A DNA stretch of 5,779 nt, taken from the NCBI GenBank assembly GCA_025352585.1, contig JANXTD010000909.1, positions 1 through 5,779 of the forward strand. The letters run 5' to 3'. Of the stretch, positions 3,473-5,779 are shown piece after piece (position 1 is the stretch's first letter; each line of letters begins with the position of its first letter). A program made the translations under genes and the position numbers. Source of the stretch: Fimbriiglobus sp. (GTDB lineage: Bacteria > Planctomycetota > Planctomycetia > Gemmatales > Gemmataceae). The notes beneath the pieces were generated by a model. That model made no database searches, was not told where the DNA came from, and worked only from the letters and a program-made list of their open reading frames with translations.

Positions 3473-5683
3473 TTGGCGACCGCTGGCAACCTTTTCAGCA
3501 CAGATTCAGCACACCCAGTCCTACCCACGACCGCGCCCAAACTCGCCGCCGCACGGGCGGCCCGCCGTCGCTCCACACACCAGGGGGGCGGAACGGCGGG
3601 GGCCGCCGCCGCCTCGTACTCGCGCTACAGCAGCAACCTGCAGGACGACTCGAGCATCGACCAGCAGCAGCGAAAGTGCCGCGAAGCCGCCGCCGCCAAC
3701 GGCCACGACCTCCGCGCCGAGTTCGAGTTCGCCGACCACGCCGTCTCCGGATCCCGGCCCGACCGCAAGGGCCTCCAGGCGATGCTCACCGCCGCCAAGG
3801 CCGGCGGGTTCGGCGTCCTCTACTTCGAGAGCCTCTCCCGCCTCGCCCGCGAGTTCGTCATCAGCGCCCCCATGCTCAAGGAGTTGGTCCTCGTCCACCG
3901 CGTCCGCGTCGTCAGCACCACCGAGGGGATCGACTCCGACCGCCCCGGCTGGGAGCTGATGGCCACGTTCCGCTCCTGGATGCACACCGAGTCCCTCAAG
4001 CAGCTGCGCGAGGCCGTCCTCCGCGGGCAGGAGGAGGCCGTCCTCGGCGGCTACTCGGTGGGCCACTGGTGCTTCGGCTACGGGTCCGAGCCGGTCCCCG
4101 GTACCGAGTCGGGGCGGCGGGGCCGCAACGCCAAGCCGCGCAGGCGGGTCGCCGTCGCCGAGGGCCACGCCGAGTGGGTCCGCCGCATCTTCCGGTGGTT
4201 CGTGATCGACCGGCGGCCGATGGCCTGGATCGCCCGCGAGCTGACCCGGCTGGGCTGCCCCAAGGACCACCGCTCGAGGAAGGCCGCCTGGCGGGCCGGC
4301 TACGTGGTCAAGCTGTTGCGCAACCCGAAGTACGTCGGCCTCTGGGCCTGGGGCCGCGCGACCAACGTCCTGAACCCCATCACCGGCCGGGTCCGCCAGG
4401 AGGAGTGCCCGCCCGAGGACGCCGCGCAGTTTACGCGGGAGTGGCCCGACCTGCGGATCGTCGACGACGTCCTGTTCTTCCAGGCCCAGGGCCTGCTCGA
4501 CGAGAACGAGGCCCGCCTGGCGGGGTGCCGCGGGGCCGCCGGCCGACTCGGCGGCTCCACGCGCGACGCGCGGCGGCCCCGGCACCTGCTGCAGGGCCTC
4601 ATCAAGTGCGCCGCCTGCGGCTCCACGTTCAAGGTGGCCGGGGCCCACGGCAAGTACCTGAAGTGCGACGGCCACTCCACGGGGGCCTGTGCGGTCAGGA
4701 CGCAGCTGCCGCGCGTGCGGGCCGAGTCGGCGCTCCTCGAGTTTGTCGGCGCGGCCGTGCTGCGGAGCCCGGCGTGGCGGGCGGCGGTCCACGCGGCGGC
4801 CGGCGCGGCCTGGCGGTCCCAGGCGATGGCCCGGCCCGACGATCGCCGCGACCTGGAGAGGCAACTCGCTGCCGTCGAGGCCAAGGTCGCCCGCCTGGTC
4901 GACTCGATCGAGGACGGCACGGCCGGGGTCGAGGTGGGCGAGCGGCTGGCCCTCCGCCGCCGCGAACTCGACGGACTCGGCCGCAAACTCGCGGACCTGC
5001 GGCGAGCCGGCGAGGCCCCCGACGCGCCGCCGACGCCGGAGTGGATCGACCGCCAACTCGAAGACTTGCACGGCTTGCTGGCCGCCGGCGGGCCGGCGGC
5101 GGCGGTCGCCCTGCGGCAACTCGTCGGGGCCGTGACGGTCGCCGAGTCGATCCGCCCCACGGGCAAGCGCAAGTCCCTGACCGGCACGTTCTCGGTCTCG
5201 CCGCCGGAGTCGCTGGTGGCCGCCGACGACGACGCGGCGGACGCGGCGCTGCGGCCCTCGCTGTCGATCGACTTCGGGGCACCGCCGCCGTGGGCCGACC
5301 TCGCGGACCGGGTCAAGGAGTTGTCCGACGCCGGGGTCCGGCAGGCCGACATCGCCTCGCGGCTCGGCTGCCACCGCGCGTGGCCGGCGAAGGCTCTAGC
5401 GTACTGGCACGCGGTGCGCGGGTCGGTGACTCCCGACGGCCGCTCGGCCCGCGGCCGGTTGGCGGCGACTCCCGAGGCGTTGGCGCAACGCGACCGGGTG
5501 AAGGCGCTCTGGGACGCTGGGCTGCCCATGCAAGAGATCGCGGCCGACCTGGGCTGCTGCCGGGACACGGTCACGGCGTCGATCGCCGCCTGGTTTGAGG
5601 CCCGAGGCCTGCCGGTGCCCGACGGCCGCGAGCGGCGGAAGAGTTTGCCCCGCAAGTCCCCTGGACCCGCCGAGCCGCTCTGA
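3473..5683 (+). CDS. Large serine recombinase (resolvase/invertase superfamily)
   Basis: From TTG 3473 the protein has 736 residues. The catalytic domain starts at about 47: SYSRYSSNLQ with nucleophile S53, the VSGSRPDRKGL segment, then SRLAR with catalytic R123 and R126. The recombinase DNA-binding domain follows (GGYSVGHWCFGYGS onward), then a zinc ribbon (C379, C382, C398, C406), a coiled coil at about 456-512 that in this family controls synapsis, and two HTH-like segments at about 607-650 and 669-712. The enzyme should integrate, excise or invert DNA through a covalent phosphoserine intermediate. The start is uncertain: the frame is open from GTG 3293, but that extension reads through the terminator and tRNA fragment. 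No ATG or GTG lies between 3296 and the catalytic domain. TTG 3473 has no ribosome-binding site. The best ribosome-binding site, AGGGGGG, precedes ACG 3593. Confidence 0.85.
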   Translation: MATAGNLFSTDSAHPVLPTTAPKLAAARAARRRSTHQGGGTAGAAAASYSRYSSNLQDDSSIDQQQRKCREAAAANGHDLRAEFEFADHAVSGSRPDRKGLQAMLTAAKAGGFGVLYFESLSRLAREFVISAPMLKELVLVHRVRVVSTTEGIDSDRPGWELMATFRSWMHTESLKQLREAVLRGQEEAVLGGYSVGHWCFGYGSEPVPGTESGRRGRNAKPRRRVAVAEGHAEWVRRIFRWFVIDRRPMAWIARELTRLGCPKDHRSRKAAWRAGYVVKLLRNPKYVGLWAWGRATNVLNPITGRVRQEECPPEDAAQFTREWPDLRIVDDVLFFQAQGLLDENEARLAGCRGAAGRLGGSTRDARRPRHLLQGLIKCAACGSTFKVAGAHGKYLKCDGHSTGACAVRTQLPRVRAESALLEFVGAAVLRSPAWRAAVHAAAGAAWRSQAMARPDDRRDLERQLAAVEAKVARLVDSIEDGTAGVEVGERLALRRRELDGLGRKLADLRRAGEAPDAPPTPEWIDRQLEDLHGLLAAGGPAAAVALRQLVGAVTVAESIRPTGKRKSLTGTFSVSPPESLVAADDDAADAALRPSLSIDFGAPPPWADLADRVKELSDAGVRQADIASRLGCHRAWPAKALAYWHAVRGSVTPDGRSARGRLAATPEALAQRDRVKALWDAGLPMQEIAADLGCCRDTVTASIAAWFEARGLPVPDGRERRKSLPRKSPGPAEPL
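3494..3513 (+). repeat. Phased direct repeat TTCAGCACA
   Basis: TTCAGCACA occurs at 3494-3502 and 3505-3513, one helical turn (11 bp) apart, so both copies face the same side of the helix. The pair lies about 120 bp to the right of the candidate core, roughly mirroring the TCCGACAA cluster on the left. It could be a second set of protein-binding sites, or chance within the uncertain N-terminal extension. Confidence 0.3.
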
Positions 5684-5703
5684 AGCGACGGCCGTGAAAG
5701 ACC

Positions 5704-5742
5704 CTCGACCCCGGTCGCGCCGCGTAGCGCAGCGGGGTCGAG
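5704..5742 (+). terminator. Hairpin terminator after the serine recombinase
   Basis: CTCGACCCCG (5704-5713) and CGGGGTCGAG (5733-5742) form a perfect 10-bp stem beginning 20 bp after the recombinase stop codon. The 19-nt loop contains a second small stem, GCGC-N6-GCGC (5717-5730). Only a short T run (ATTTC) follows, so termination may be weak. The rest of the window (5743-5779) shows no feature. Confidence 0.55.
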
Positions 5743-5779
5743 AACATTTCGTACCGCCGCTCGGCCCGACGCCGGCGGG

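Noticed and set aside
3521..5374. Minus-strand open frame of 617 codons opposite the serine recombinase
   Set aside because: It is a high-GC antisense shadow with no motifs.
3187..5598. Plus-strand open frame of 803 codons overlapping the serine recombinase
   Set aside because: It is an off-frame shadow rich in Arg, Pro and Gly with no domains. The overlapping frame ending at 5683 has the full serine recombinase architecture.

Overview
This GC-rich window most resembles a planctomycete of the Gemmataceae type. The basis is indirect: the style of the ECF sigma factor start, the type of tyrosine recombinase, weak or absent Shine-Dalgarno sequences at several genes, and a serine tRNA end with no encoded CCA. 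I could run no database search, so the taxonomy is inference.

Layout. The left part (1-1083) looks like ordinary host sequence. Two minus-strand envelope-type genes lie there: a secreted protein that runs off the left edge, and a lipoprotein with a BamE/SmpA-like domain. Divergent from the lipoprotein is a small XRE-family regulator (859-1083). The 78-bp gap between the lipoprotein and the regulator holds a candidate promoter overlapped by a perfect dyad, a plausible operator. A terminator-like hairpin follows the regulator.

Region 1126-1449 is structured and decayed. It is a leader with several hairpins, one of which pairs with the ribosome-binding site of an ECF sigma factor start. Only about 35-40 codons of that sigma gene remain before the sequence changes to unrelated coding-like sequence, which ends 7 bp before the tail of the next gene.

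Region 1457-5683 is a recombination module. A minus-strand tyrosine recombinase (1457-3079) and a plus-strand large serine recombinase (domain from about 3600, ending 5683) diverge from a relatively AT-rich stretch of about 400-500 bp. That stretch holds the main discovery of the window. The last 19 nt of a serine-type tRNA gene lie on the minus strand (3349-3367) without the tRNA body, followed 5 nt later by a perfect 12-bp terminator hairpin with a T-tract. This is the signature of an attachment site left by integration into a tRNA gene. An inverted repeat with a 6-bp spacer at 3358-3375 is a good candidate for the crossover core. Three direct copies and one inverted copy of TCCGACAA (3187-3257) on the integrase side look like arm-type sites or operators. 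A helically phased TTCAGCACA repeat lies on the other side.

Possible workings. The tyrosine recombinase probably used, or uses, the tRNA site next to it. The serine recombinase either belongs to a second element stacked at the same site or is a passenger. Its frame has no ordinary start codon near the catalytic domain. Both recombinases carry resolvase-like helix-turn-helix segments at their C-termini, which is unusual for the tyrosine enzyme. The tyrosine enzyme also seems to lack the first catalytic arginine.
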